This document shows positions 53,278-61,867 of a stretch of 61,867 nt of DNA, in pieces. The notes under the pieces are model-generated. The model saw only the letters and a program-made list of their open reading frames with translations. It was not told the DNA's origin and ran no database searches. Positions within the stretch are counted from its first letter, which is position 1, and each line of letters opens with the position of its first letter. The stretch covers positions 1-61,867 of the forward strand of contig NZ_POUD01000020.1 in NCBI RefSeq assembly GCF_003236395.1. The letters run 5' to 3'. The DNA comes from Nonomuraea aridisoli (GTDB lineage Bacteria; Actinomycetota; Actinomycetes; Streptosporangiales; Streptosporangiaceae). The translations under genes and the position numbers were made by a program.

Positions 53278-54800
53278 CCGTCCAGCCGGACCTGCTCGAT
53301 GAAGGCCAGGTCGAACCCGGGTCCGTCAGGCAGGCCGGAGACGCGCGACGAGGCGAGGTCGAGGCCGTCGCCGACGCCCCACACCACGTACCCGCCCTCG
53401 TCGCGCAGTTCGCGCTGGAGCTTCCCGAGCGCCTCCCGCCGCCGCGCCTCGTCCTCGGTCGCCATCGCCTCGTCGTAGGCGGCGTCCCAGTCCTTGCGGT
53501 GCCAGGCGGTCTCGTTGGTGGGGGAGTCGCTGAGCAGGGAGACGCGGGCGACGTCGGTGAACGGGATGCCGCCGAAGAAGCCGGTGTAGAAGTCGCTCTG
53601 CGCGAACACCTTCGTCCAGTAGGTGTCCGGCGGCGCCGTGGTCACCCGCACGGTGATGCCGGCCTCGCCGAGTTGCCGGGCGAACAGGGTGGCGGCGGTG
53701 TCCATCCCCGGGTAGGAGGTGGTGGTGGCCAGCTCCAGGGTGAGCCCGTCGGCGTGCCCGGCCTGCGCGAGCAGCTCCTTGGCGCGGGCGACGTCCCTCG
53801 TCCGCTGCGGCACGCCGGCCGGGCTGGAGGGGTCGGCCGGGGTCAGCAGGTCGTTGCCGAGTTTCCCGTAACCGAGGAACACCTTGTCCAGCAGTTCCTG
53901 GCGGTCGGTGGCGAGCTTGATCGCCTCCCGCACACGGGGATCGTCGAACGGCTCCCGGTCCAGCCGCATCACGAACGGGTACATGGTGACGGCGGGACGA
54001 TGCACTACCTTCAGCCCAGGGTTGCCCGAGACCTGCTGGACGGTGGCCGGGCTGACGCTGCTCGCCACGTCGGCCTGACCGGAGATCACCGCCTGGGCGC
54101 GGGCCTGCGGATCGGGCACGGCCATGAGCTCGATCCGCGGCGTCGGCGGCCGTTCGCCCCACCACCGCTCGTTGCGTTCGAGCACGGCGCGCTGCGCGTT
54201 CCCGCCGGTCATCCGGTACGGGCCCGAGCCGACGACCGGGCGGTCGAAGGCGGTGGTGCCCTCGGGGATCACGAACGTGAACGACGCCAGCGCCCGCGGC
54301 ACCTCGGCGTACGGCTTGACGGTGACGAGTTCGAGGGTGTGGTCGTCCACCACGCGGGAGGCGTCCATGTCGAACATCGCCATCCGGCCGAAGTTCTCCG
54401 CGGCCTTGTCCGCGATGCGGTTCAGCGAGAACAGCACGTCCGCCGCCCGCACGGGCCGGCCGTCGGTGAACGTCACGCCCTGGCGCAACCGGATCGTCCA
54501 GGTGGTGAGCTGGTCGTCGGGCTCGAAGGAGGTGGCCAGCCGCGGCTCAAGGGCGCCGTCCGGCTGGAGGGTCGCCAGGACGTCGTACATCAGGGCGAAG
54601 CGGGTCAGGTCGGACTGGTTGCCGACTCCGCCGTGCGGGTCGTAGATCGCGGTGGCGGGAGCGCCGACCGCGACGTACCGCAACGTCTGGACGGTCTGAC
54701 CCGCCGGGGCGGCGGAGCCGCCGGCATCGGCGCCGCATCCGGCCGTCACCAGCGCCAGACCGAGCGCGAGAGCGCCGAGGCGTGCGGGCAGGGAGATCAT
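53274..54800 (-). CDS. Peptide/nickel-family substrate-binding lipoprotein
   Basis: 508 residues, SBP_bac_5 (class II, DppA/NikA/CntA). Lipobox VTAGC with Cys22; GVTFTDGRPVRAADVLFSLNRI and DPRVREAIKLATDRQELLDKVFLGYG are family blocks. Its place right after the megasynthase gene and before both permeases suggests capture of the metallophore-metal complex rather than dietary peptide. The ATG at 54800 lacks a good ribosome site; a TTG one codon upstream is possible. Confidence 0.9.
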   Translation of the reverse strand: MISLPARLGALALGLALVTAGCGADAGGSAAPAGQTVQTLRYVAVGAPATAIYDPHGGVGNQSDLTRFALMYDVLATLQPDGALEPRLATSFEPDDQLTTWTIRLRQGVTFTDGRPVRAADVLFSLNRIADKAAENFGRMAMFDMDASRVVDDHTLELVTVKPYAEVPRALASFTFVIPEGTTAFDRPVVGSGPYRMTGGNAQRAVLERNERWWGERPPTPRIELMAVPDPQARAQAVISGQADVASSVSPATVQQVSGNPGLKVVHRPAVTMYPFVMRLDREPFDDPRVREAIKLATDRQELLDKVFLGYGKLGNDLLTPADPSSPAGVPQRTRDVARAKELLAQAGHADGLTLELATTTSYPGMDTAATLFARQLGEAGITVRVTTAPPDTYWTKVFAQSDFYTGFFGGIPFTDVARVSLLSDSPTNETAWHRKDWDAAYDEAMATEDEARRREALGKLQRELRDEGGYVVWGVGDGLDLASSRVSGLPDGPGFDLAFIEQVRLDG

Positions 54801-54832
54801 CAAAGGGTTTTCCGTTTCTCGTGCGGTTCGGG

Positions 54833-57800
54833 TCAGTACCGGGCGAGCACCCGGTTGATCAGCTCGGCGAGCCGGGCGACGGCGGGCGGGCGCAGCACGC
54901 CGTAGTGGTCGGTGTCCAGCGCGTGGATCTCCAGCGGGCCGGCCAGGTGGCGGCCCCAGCCCAGGTCGGGCAGCTCCGGCGGGGTGTCGTCCACGCCCAT
55001 GCCGACGCCGGAGTTGCGCGCGGCCCGCCGCTCGGCCCGGATCAGCACGGTGGTGGCGTTCGCGTCGTTCAGCCGCCGGGGCGTGTGGGCGCCCAGGCCG
55101 CGCAGGTGGCGGGCGAAGACGGCGACCCGTTCCCGGGGGTCCTCGCCGCGGCCCAGCAGCCGGTGCGCCCGCAGCCGCGCCGCGACCGTCTCCCACCGCT
55201 CGTCCGCGGGCGTCGCGAGCAGCGCCGCACGCTCCTCCCGCGTGCCGACGCCGAGGTCAAGGCCGAGGTACGCCTCGAACGCGCCGAGCTGCCGTACGGT
55301 CGCCTCGGCCATCTCGTCGCCGGGCAGCGGCGTGATGTAGGTCGGGTCGTTGGAGTCGAACATCAGCAGCAGCCCGACGGCGGCGCCGTCCTCGTGCAGC
55401 TGGCAGGCCACCTCCTGGCCGAGGCTGCCGCCCATCGACCACCCGCCGAGCAGGTAGGGACCGTGCGGGCGATGCCGCCGGATCGCCTCCCGGTAGCGGC
55501 GGGCCAGGCCGGGCAGGTCGTCCGGGGCGGACCCGCCGGCCAGGCCGGGGTCGGTGAGCGCGATGATCGCGAACCGCTCGTCCAGCAGCCGCGACAGCTC
55601 GGCGTAGCACAGCACGTCCCCGCCGGACGGGTGGATGAGGAACAGCGTCTGCTCTCCCGTGCCCTCCCGCATCGGCACCACGATGTCGTCGTGGCCGCCG
55701 GACACGGTGGCGGGCTCGTCCCACGCCGATGGCTCGGCGGCCAGGCGGCGCACCCGGGCCGCGTACCGGGCGAACATCTCGTCCACCTCCGCGTCCGGCA
55801 GCAGCCCGGCGACGGCGTCCCACTGCAGCAGCAGCTCGTCGCGCTGCACCAGCACCTGGTGGTCCAGCCACGTCTGCGGGGTCTGGCTGAGGGCGTGCAC
55901 CTGCTCGCCCACCCACTGCAGGTCGGGCCGGCCGCCGACGAGGTCCTCCAGGCCGAGGGCGCTGGTGAACACCACGGGAACGGACTCGGCGCGGCCCTGC
56001 CCGGAGGCGCGTTCGGCGAGGAGGTCCAGCGCCGAGTAGGCGCGGTGGTCGAGGTCGGAGAAGAGCCGGTGCCGCGTCCGCTCCGCCTGCTCGGCGAACG
56101 TCCCGGGCTCGCGCCGGTCCACTTCGTGCAGCAGCAGCGAGGTGAAGTCCCCGACGACCTTCTCGACGTCGGGGTGGATCGGCGGGCGGTCGAACAGGGT
56201 GAGCGTGAGGGCGAAGTGCTCGCTTGCCGACCACGCCGCCAGCGTCTCCGCATAGGCGGTCAGCAGGACGGCGGCGGGGGTCAGCCTGCGCCGGGCCGCC
56301 TCCCGCTTGAACTCCTCCCACTGCCCGGCCGTCAGCCGCGCGGTGCGGCGGACGAAACGCGGAGCACCCTCGGGAACGGTGACGGGCAGTGGCGGAGGGC
56401 CGGGCAGCGTGTCCAGCCGCGCCCGCCAGTAACCGGCGGCGCGCCGCCAGTCATCGCTGGCGCGGGCCTGCTCGAGCGCGCGCACGCAGGCGGCGAAGTC
56501 GATGCCCGGCTCGGGCAGCGGGGTGTCCGGGTGCTCGTAGTGGTGGCGGACCTCCCGGTCGATGATCCAGTAGCTGCCGGCGTCGCAGATCAGCACGTCC
56601 ACGCCGATGAACAGCCGCACCCGTCCCCCCGGCAGCCGGGCGGCCTGGATCTGCACCAGCGGCCAGCGGTCGGACGGCCCCGGATCACGGGAGATCCGCT
56701 CACGCAGCCGGGTCAGCCGCTCGGCCGCGGCCGCCTCGCCGGCTGCGCTCAGGTCGTGCACCCGGATCCGGTACGGAGGCACGTGGTCGAGCACCTTGAG
56801 ACGGCCCTGGCGGGTGACGATCGTGCGCAACATCGGATGCCTGGCGATCACCTTCCGCCAGGCCCGCTCGTACCGGGGCAGGTCCAGGTCGGGACAGTCG
56901 TACTCCAGGTAGAACTGGCAGGCGATGTCGCCCAGCGCGTAGCCGCCTTCACGGCCCACCCAGTAGGCGTGCTGGACGCGGGTCATGGGGAAGGTGCCGT
57001 CAGCGGCGTCGTCGGGTGCCGTCGTGACCTCGGGCATGGGGAACGTGCCGTCAGGGGCGTCGTCGCGTGCCGTCCTGACCTCGGGCTCGGCCGGTCCGAC
57101 CGGCTCGCGGACGGTCAGCAGCCTGGCGAGCGCGCCGACCGTGGGGTTGGCGATCAGGTCGCGCAGCCGCAGCCGCACCCCGTGCGACTCGCGCAGCAGG
57201 GCGAGGATCCGGGTGGCCAGCAGGGAGTGCCCGCCGAGGGCGAAGAAGTCGGCGTCGGCCGAGGTCACCGGCACGCCCAGCAGCTCCGTCCACAGCTCGG
57301 CCACCGTCCGCTCGGCGGGGGTGAGCGTGGTCTCCTGCCCGGCATCGGCGCCCCGCCGCGGCGGCGCGGTGTAGGCGGCCTGGGCGGAGCGTTCGCGCAG
57401 GTCGGTGGTGGACACGGCGACCACGGGCGGCCGGGTGCGGCGGCGGGTCACGATCCGGTCCAGCGCCGCCATCCCGGTCCGAGCCCCGAGCGCGAACGCC
57501 AGCCGCACCGTCCGCTCGGTCCCGGCGGGGCCGACCTTCCACGCGTCCCACACCACGCTGACCCAACGGGTCGCTCCGGCCCCTGCTTCGGCCTCGGCCA
57601 GGGCGTCCAGGTAGCGGTTGGCCGCGCAGTACGGCCCCATGCCGATGCCGCCGACGAGGGTGCCCGCCGAGGACATCAGCACCACGTCGCGGGGCCGGCG
57701 CTCGGTCGGCAGCCGTTCGACCGCCTCACGCAGGGCGAGCGCCCCGGCGATCTTGGCGTGCACGTGCCCCGTGACCTGGCCGGGGCCGGTCGCGCGCAGC

Positions 57801-60800
57801 GGACGCAGGTCGGCGGTGGCCACCACGCCCGCCGCGTGCACGACCAGGTCGATCGGGCCATCGGCCGACAGCTCCGCGAGCAGCGCGGCCGTGCCCTCGG
57901 CGTCGGCGGCGTCCAGCCGGCGGACGTCGAGGGGCAGTCCTTCCTCGGCCAGCCCGCGCAGGGACGCGGCGCGTTCCCGGGCGGCGGGATCGGCGTCGTC
58001 GACGGCGGGCCGTCCGCTCCGGGAGGTGACCACCACGCGCATGCCCTTGCGGGCCAGATGGGCGGCGGTGGTGAGGCCGACGTCGCCGAGCCCTCCGATG
58101 ATCAGCGCCGTCCCGCAGGCGGGGATGTCCGGGGCGGGTACGGGCCGCCACGGGGTGATGGCCCGCAGCCAGCGTTCCCCGCTCCGCAGGGCCGGCTCGG
58201 CTCCCGAGCCCTCGGTGGCGAGGAGGTCGGCCAGCTCGGCGGGCACCGCCTCGCCGAGGTCGGTGTGCTCGTCCACGTCCAGCACCCGCCAGCGCGCACC
58301 CGGCTGCTCCTGGGCGATGACCCTGGGCAGCGCGTGCAGCGCCGCGGCGGCGGGATCGGGCCGGTCGGCGCCGCTCACCCGCTGGGCCCCCCGCGTGACC
58401 TGGAGCAGCACCCCGGCCGACCGCTCCCCGCTGAAGAACCGCTCAGCGATCCGCGCATGCCCCAACACCCCTTCGCTCACGGCTTCGGCGTCGGAGTGAC
58501 GAGTACGTGCCTTCGCGTCATCGGTCCCGGTTTCGGGGTTGGCGGGGCTGGTGTGCACCCTCGCGTCTTCGGCTCTGGCCTTGGCGTCGGCGTGGCCGAT
58601 GCGTTCTCCTGTGCCTCCCGTCGCCGCCTCGAAGGTGGCGGGGTGGTTCCAGTGGCCGGCCAGGAGCACGACGCCCGTCCAGTGGGCGTCGGGGTGCTCG
58701 TCCGCTTGGGTCGCGGGGATCGCTTCGGCTCCGGCGGCCGACAGTGACGCGACCACCGAGGCGACCGCGTTCTCGTCGTCACCGGCCACCGCCCAGCGGC
58801 CCGCCAGCCCGGCCGCCGGGTCCAGCGGGGGGACCTGCGTCCAGACGGGGATCTGCAGCGGCTCGTCCTCGTCGGGCTCCTGCGCCGCGGTGACGGACGG
58901 TGCGGGCCGCTCGGGCGGATCGATCCACAACCGTCGCCGCCGGAACGCCTGGCCCGGCAGCGCGATCCGCCGGCGCCGCCGATGCATCGCCGCGAAGTCC
59001 GGCTCCACGCCGTGCGTCCACAGCCGGCCGGCCGTCTCGCGCAGGGCCGTCAGATCGCTGTCGTCCTGGTCGGTGGCCAGGGTGGTCAGCGCGGCCCGCA
59101 GCTCCGGCAGGCGATGGGCGCGTGCCAGAGCCGCCAGCGCCCCGCCGGGCCCGACGTGGAGGAGCACCGCCGGCGTGCCCTCCACCGCCGTGCGCAGCGC
59201 CTCGGAGAACCGCACCGGCTCGCGAAGCTGGCGCACCCAATGGTCGGCCGTGCCGAGCTCGGCGGTCACCACCTTCCCGGTCAGCGTGCTGACCAGCGGA
59301 ACCGTGGGAGCCGCGGCGGCCAGCCCCGCCGCGGCGGCCTCCAGCAGGGGCAGGGCCGGCTCGACGAGCCGCGAGTGCGCCGCTCCGTCGAACCGCAGCC
59401 GGGCCGGCTCGTGCCCGGCGTCCGTCAGCGTCTTCTCCAGCGCCGCCACGGCCGGCTCGGGGCCGGACACCACGCACGCGCCGGGAGCGTTCAGCGCCGC
59501 CAGATCGACGCCCGGATGCTCGCGCAGCAGCGCGCGCGTCTCGGCCTCGCCGCGCGGCACGGACAGCATGGCGCCGTCGCCGGCGGCCTCCGCCATCGCC
59601 AGGGAGCGGACGGCCACCAGCCGTACCGCGTCCCGCAGCGGCAACGCCCCGGCCACCACGGCCGCGGTGTATTCGCCCAGGCTGTGCCCGAGGACCACGT
59701 CGGGGCGCACGCCCCACGTCTCCAGCAGCCGCGCCGTGGCCAGGGAGACCGAGAACAGGGCGGGCAGCCCCGGCACCGGCCCGCGGACGTCGTCCTCCGC
59801 GCCACGGACGACCGCGCGGATGTCGCGACCCAGATGGGGGTGGAACAGCTCGGCGCACTCGTCCACGCAGGCGGCGAACGCCGGCTCGGCGTCGTACAGG
59901 GCGGCGCCCATGCCCGCGCGGGCGCTGCCGCCGCCGGGGAACGCGAACACGAGCCTCGGGGGCGAGGCGGGTGCGGCCAGCGGGGCGGCGTCGCGCAGGG
60001 CCGCCGCCAGATTCCCGTCCTCCGCGACGACACTGACCCGATGGCGCCGGTGGCGGCGGCCCTGCTGCAGCGTGTACGCCACGTCCGCCACCGGCACGGC
60101 GGGCGCGCTCCCGGCCCAGCGGGCCAGTCCGGCCACGGTCTCGTCGAGAGCCTCAGGAGTGTGCGCCGACAGCACCACCGGGTGCGGGCGGCCGTCGGCG
60201 GGCGGCGCGGGCCGCTCCGGCGCGGGTCCCACGACGACGTGGGCGTTGGTGCCGCCGATGCCGAACGAGCTGACCCCGGCCAGCTCGGGACCGTCCCAGC
60301 GGCGCGTACGGCTCACCACCTCGAACGGCGACCCCGCCAGACCGAGCAGCTCGTTGACGGGTTCGGCGTGCAGCGAGGCGGGCAGCACGCCGTGCCGGAT
60401 CGCCAGCACCGTCTTGATGAACGACGCGATCCCGGCCGCCGCGTTGGTGTGGCCGAGATTGCTCTTGACCGACCCCAGTCCGCACCAGGCCGGTCCGCTG
60501 TCACCGAACACCTGGCGCAGCGCGGCGACCTCGATCGGGTCGCCCAGCCGGGTGCCGGTGCCGTGCGCCTCGACGTACCCGATCTGCCGGGGATCGGCCC
60601 CGGCGACCGCCAGCGCCTCCGCGACGGCGCGGGCCTGCCCGCGCACCGACGGCGCGGTCAGCCCGGTCTTGTCCGCTCCGTCGTTGTTGACGGCCGATCC
60701 GTGCACCACCGCGAGAACCGGGTCGCCGTCGTCCAGCGCGTCGCGCAGCCGCCGCAGCACCACCGCGCCGACACCCTGGGTGTAGACGATGCCGGTGCCA

Positions 60801-61516
60801 TGGGCGGAGAACGGGCGCACCGTGCCGTCCTCGGAGTAGATGCCGTCGGGGGTGGACAGGTATCCCCGGCCCTGCGGCACGATGAGGGAGACGCCTCCCG
60901 CCAGCGCCGTGTCGCACTCACCCGACAGCAGCGACTGCACGGCGACGTGCACGGCGACCAGCGAGGTCGAGCAGGCGGTGTTGACCGAGATCGCCGGGCC
61001 GGTCAGGTCGAGCCGGTAGGCCACCTGGGCGGGCAGGTAGTCGGTCTGCGTGGCGATGGCCGTCTGGAGGCTGCCGCCCGGATCGGCGCCGCCGCCGGTG
61101 GGATCCCAGCGTCCGGCCAGATTCGCCGCCAGGTAGGCGCTCTGCGCCGCTCCGGCGAACACCCCCACCGCTCCCGCGCCACGGCCGCCGCCGTGCCCGG
61201 CCTGCTCCAGCGCCCGCCAGCAGATCTCCAGGAACAGCCGCTGCTGCGGGTCCATCAGCGCGGCCTCGCCGTCGGTGAGACCGAACGGCTCGGGATCGAA
61301 CAGGTCCTGGCCGTCGATCAGCCCGGCCACCGGCACGTACGCGGGGTCGCGGCGCAGCCTGCCGGGCACCCCGCGCGCCGCGAGCTCGTCGTCGGTGAGC
61401 CGGGTGAGCCCTGCACGCTCTTCGACCAGCAGCCGCCACAGTGCGTCGGCGTCGGGCGCGCCGGGGAAACGACAGGCCAGGCCGGTCACCGCGACCAGGT
61501 CGTCATGGGGGTTCAT
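54833..61516 (-). CDS. Hybrid PKS-NRPS megasynthase KS-AT-KR-ACP-Cy-TE
   Basis: 2227 residues. KS: Cys182 (NTACSTS), His318 (EAHGTGT), His356. AT: Ser612 (GHSLGEY); GAAHS around 714 fits malonyl. KR: GGLGDVG (1141-1147), Ser1282/1283, Tyr1296 (YCAAN). ACP: Ser1431 (LGGHS). Cy: full DxxxxDxxS as Asp1640, Asp1645, Ser1648, with VVGDFTSLLL and VPVVFTSALG. TE: Ser2027 (GWSMGG), His2204. It matches yersiniabactin HMWP1 except that both MT domains and the PCP between Cy and TE are absent. Residues ~1488-1514 carry a tandem DGTFPM duplication. Presumably adds a malonate unit, reduces it, forms a final thiazoline and releases the product. Confidence 0.93.
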   Translation of the reverse strand: MNPHDDLVAVTGLACRFPGAPDADALWRLLVEERAGLTRLTDDELAARGVPGRLRRDPAYVPVAGLIDGQDLFDPEPFGLTDGEAALMDPQQRLFLEICWRALEQAGHGGGRGAGAVGVFAGAAQSAYLAANLAGRWDPTGGGADPGGSLQTAIATQTDYLPAQVAYRLDLTGPAISVNTACSTSLVAVHVAVQSLLSGECDTALAGGVSLIVPQGRGYLSTPDGIYSEDGTVRPFSAHGTGIVYTQGVGAVVLRRLRDALDDGDPVLAVVHGSAVNNDGADKTGLTAPSVRGQARAVAEALAVAGADPRQIGYVEAHGTGTRLGDPIEVAALRQVFGDSGPAWCGLGSVKSNLGHTNAAAGIASFIKTVLAIRHGVLPASLHAEPVNELLGLAGSPFEVVSRTRRWDGPELAGVSSFGIGGTNAHVVVGPAPERPAPPADGRPHPVVLSAHTPEALDETVAGLARWAGSAPAVPVADVAYTLQQGRRHRRHRVSVVAEDGNLAAALRDAAPLAAPASPPRLVFAFPGGGSARAGMGAALYDAEPAFAACVDECAELFHPHLGRDIRAVVRGAEDDVRGPVPGLPALFSVSLATARLLETWGVRPDVVLGHSLGEYTAAVVAGALPLRDAVRLVAVRSLAMAEAAGDGAMLSVPRGEAETRALLREHPGVDLAALNAPGACVVSGPEPAVAALEKTLTDAGHEPARLRFDGAAHSRLVEPALPLLEAAAAGLAAAAPTVPLVSTLTGKVVTAELGTADHWVRQLREPVRFSEALRTAVEGTPAVLLHVGPGGALAALARAHRLPELRAALTTLATDQDDSDLTALRETAGRLWTHGVEPDFAAMHRRRRRIALPGQAFRRRRLWIDPPERPAPSVTAAQEPDEDEPLQIPVWTQVPPLDPAAGLAGRWAVAGDDENAVASVVASLSAAGAEAIPATQADEHPDAHWTGVVLLAGHWNHPATFEAATGGTGERIGHADAKARAEDARVHTSPANPETGTDDAKARTRHSDAEAVSEGVLGHARIAERFFSGERSAGVLLQVTRGAQRVSGADRPDPAAAALHALPRVIAQEQPGARWRVLDVDEHTDLGEAVPAELADLLATEGSGAEPALRSGERWLRAITPWRPVPAPDIPACGTALIIGGLGDVGLTTAAHLARKGMRVVVTSRSGRPAVDDADPAARERAASLRGLAEEGLPLDVRRLDAADAEGTAALLAELSADGPIDLVVHAAGVVATADLRPLRATGPGQVTGHVHAKIAGALALREAVERLPTERRPRDVVLMSSAGTLVGGIGMGPYCAANRYLDALAEAEAGAGATRWVSVVWDAWKVGPAGTERTVRLAFALGARTGMAALDRIVTRRRTRPPVVAVSTTDLRERSAQAAYTAPPRRGADAGQETTLTPAERTVAELWTELLGVPVTSADADFFALGGHSLLATRILALLRESHGVRLRLRDLIANPTVGALARLLTVREPVGPAEPEVRTARDDAPDGTFPMPEVTTAPDDAADGTFPMTRVQHAYWVGREGGYALGDIACQFYLEYDCPDLDLPRYERAWRKVIARHPMLRTIVTRQGRLKVLDHVPPYRIRVHDLSAAGEAAAAERLTRLRERISRDPGPSDRWPLVQIQAARLPGGRVRLFIGVDVLICDAGSYWIIDREVRHHYEHPDTPLPEPGIDFAACVRALEQARASDDWRRAAGYWRARLDTLPGPPPLPVTVPEGAPRFVRRTARLTAGQWEEFKREAARRRLTPAAVLLTAYAETLAAWSASEHFALTLTLFDRPPIHPDVEKVVGDFTSLLLHEVDRREPGTFAEQAERTRHRLFSDLDHRAYSALDLLAERASGQGRAESVPVVFTSALGLEDLVGGRPDLQWVGEQVHALSQTPQTWLDHQVLVQRDELLLQWDAVAGLLPDAEVDEMFARYAARVRRLAAEPSAWDEPATVSGGHDDIVVPMREGTGEQTLFLIHPSGGDVLCYAELSRLLDERFAIIALTDPGLAGGSAPDDLPGLARRYREAIRRHRPHGPYLLGGWSMGGSLGQEVACQLHEDGAAVGLLLMFDSNDPTYITPLPGDEMAEATVRQLGAFEAYLGLDLGVGTREERAALLATPADERWETVAARLRAHRLLGRGEDPRERVAVFARHLRGLGAHTPRRLNDANATTVLIRAERRAARNSGVGMGVDDTPPELPDLGWGRHLAGPLEIHALDTDHYGVLRPPAVARLAELINRVLARY

Positions 61517-61867
61517 CGGGTGCTCTCCTCGGCCTTGAGCCGTGCCAGGCGCCTGGCCTGGGCTCGTCGCGCGGTGGCGTCGCCGTTTCCGGCCGGCGCC
61601 GGAGGCGGGCCTTCCGCGCGGCGTTCGGTGATGTGCAGGGCGAGCTGCCGGATCGTGGGGTGGTTGAACAGGTCCACGACGGTCAACCGCGGATCGAGCA
61701 GTTCGGTCAGCCTCACGTGGGCGCGGACCAGCGTCAGCGACGTGGCCCCGAGCCGGAAGAACGGCACGGTCGGATCGACGTCCATGCCGTCGAGCAACTC
61801 GCTGAGCACCCGGCTCACCACCCGCTCGACCTCCGCATCCGGCCGCACCGCCCCCGCCCTGCCGGAC
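61513..61867 (-). CDS. Carrier-protein domain, C-terminal part of a protein cut by the window edge
   Basis: RPDAEVERVVSRVLSELL, then FFRLGATSLTLVRAH (pantetheine Ser in ATSL) and VVDLFNHPTIRQLALHI make a PCP/ArCP domain with an Arg-rich tail. A GTG at 61848 could start a free carrier of 111 residues, but the frame stays open to the edge with a Gly/Ala linker (SGRAGAV), as between an adenylation domain and its carrier. I therefore read it as the end of a larger NRPS or ligase. The stop overlaps the megasynthase ATG (ATGA). Confidence 0.75.
   Translation of the reverse strand, partial: SGRAGAVRPDAEVERVVSRVLSELLDGMDVDPTVPFFRLGATSLTLVRAHVRLTELLDPRLTVVDLFNHPTIRQLALHITERRAEGPPPAPAGNGDATARRAQARRLARLKAEESTR

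Noticed and set aside
54782..58747. 1321-codon plus-strand frame opposite the megasynthase
   Set aside because: Pure antisense shadow of Cy, KR and TE coding sequence; Gly/Gln/Arg-rich without any domain.

Overview
The window is very GC-rich DNA, with G/C at nearly every third codon position, many GTG and a few TTG starts, and ATGA/GTGA stop-start overlaps. It also carries actinobacterial families (Rox, TipAS-MerR, Zur, C-minus ribosomal proteins). This suggests a filamentous actinomycete, probably Streptosporangiales/Nonomuraea-like; the genus is inference. No rRNA, tRNA or CRISPR array was seen.

Left third (1-19.7 kb) is ordinary accessory chromosome. It holds a secreted S8 protease cut by the left edge, a secreted S15 X-Pro dipeptidyl-peptidase, a cytosolic binding-protein homologue, and a patch of decayed alpha/beta-hydrolase and TetR genes around a palindrome. 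A rifampicin monooxygenase (rox) with an upstream leader ORF is divergent from an SDR-SDR-MDR oxidoreductase operon. Then come LysR, an APH-fold kinase preceded by five 14-bp tandem repeats, VOC, SnoaL-like, DUF1254 and TipAS-MerR genes.

From 19.7 kb onward most of the window looks like a zinc-starvation island. Zur-type operators (TGAAAATCATTxxCA-like, 7-1-7) lie at 22.68, 22.73, 22.75, 28.86, 34.30, 36.44 and 43.29 kb. They sit before a FecBCD-type metallophore uptake operon, a YbtPQ-like pair of ABC half-transporters, ZnuA-ZnuC-ZnuB with a second divergent ZnuB-like permease, and an operon of two CobW-like proteins, cysteine-free bS18, a methyltransferase, Zur itself and a YcgQ-like protein. 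Divergent from that operon are alternative ribosomal proteins bL33, bL31, bL28, uS14 and bL32. An orphan methyltransferase has its own box. A TetR-controlled ABC exporter and a LbH protein interrupt the island at 36.7-40.7 kb.

At 41-61.9 kb lies a biosynthetic cluster resembling a dismantled yersiniabactin assembly line. It encodes a PPTase, a PCP-Cy-PCP protein behind a Zur-like box, a saccharopine-dehydrogenase-like reductase, a CxxC flavoprotein, a free-standing protein with two C-methyltransferase domains, and a KS-AT-KR-ACP-Cy-TE megasynthase with no adenylation domain and no PCP between Cy and TE. A carrier-domain protein is cut by the right edge. A peptide/nickel-type importer (SBP, permease, and a permease-ATPase-ATPase fusion) is embedded in the same minus-strand operon. 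Decayed remains of a second exporter pair and of a serine recombinase precede the PPTase.

Working hypothesis (inference): the cluster makes a thiazoline-type zinc metallophore made and recovered under Zur control. YbtPQ/FecBCD/Opp-type transporters would handle it, while ZnuABC and zinc-free ribosomal proteins provide the parallel low-zinc response. The aryl-acid supply and the cysteine adenylation domain must lie outside the window.
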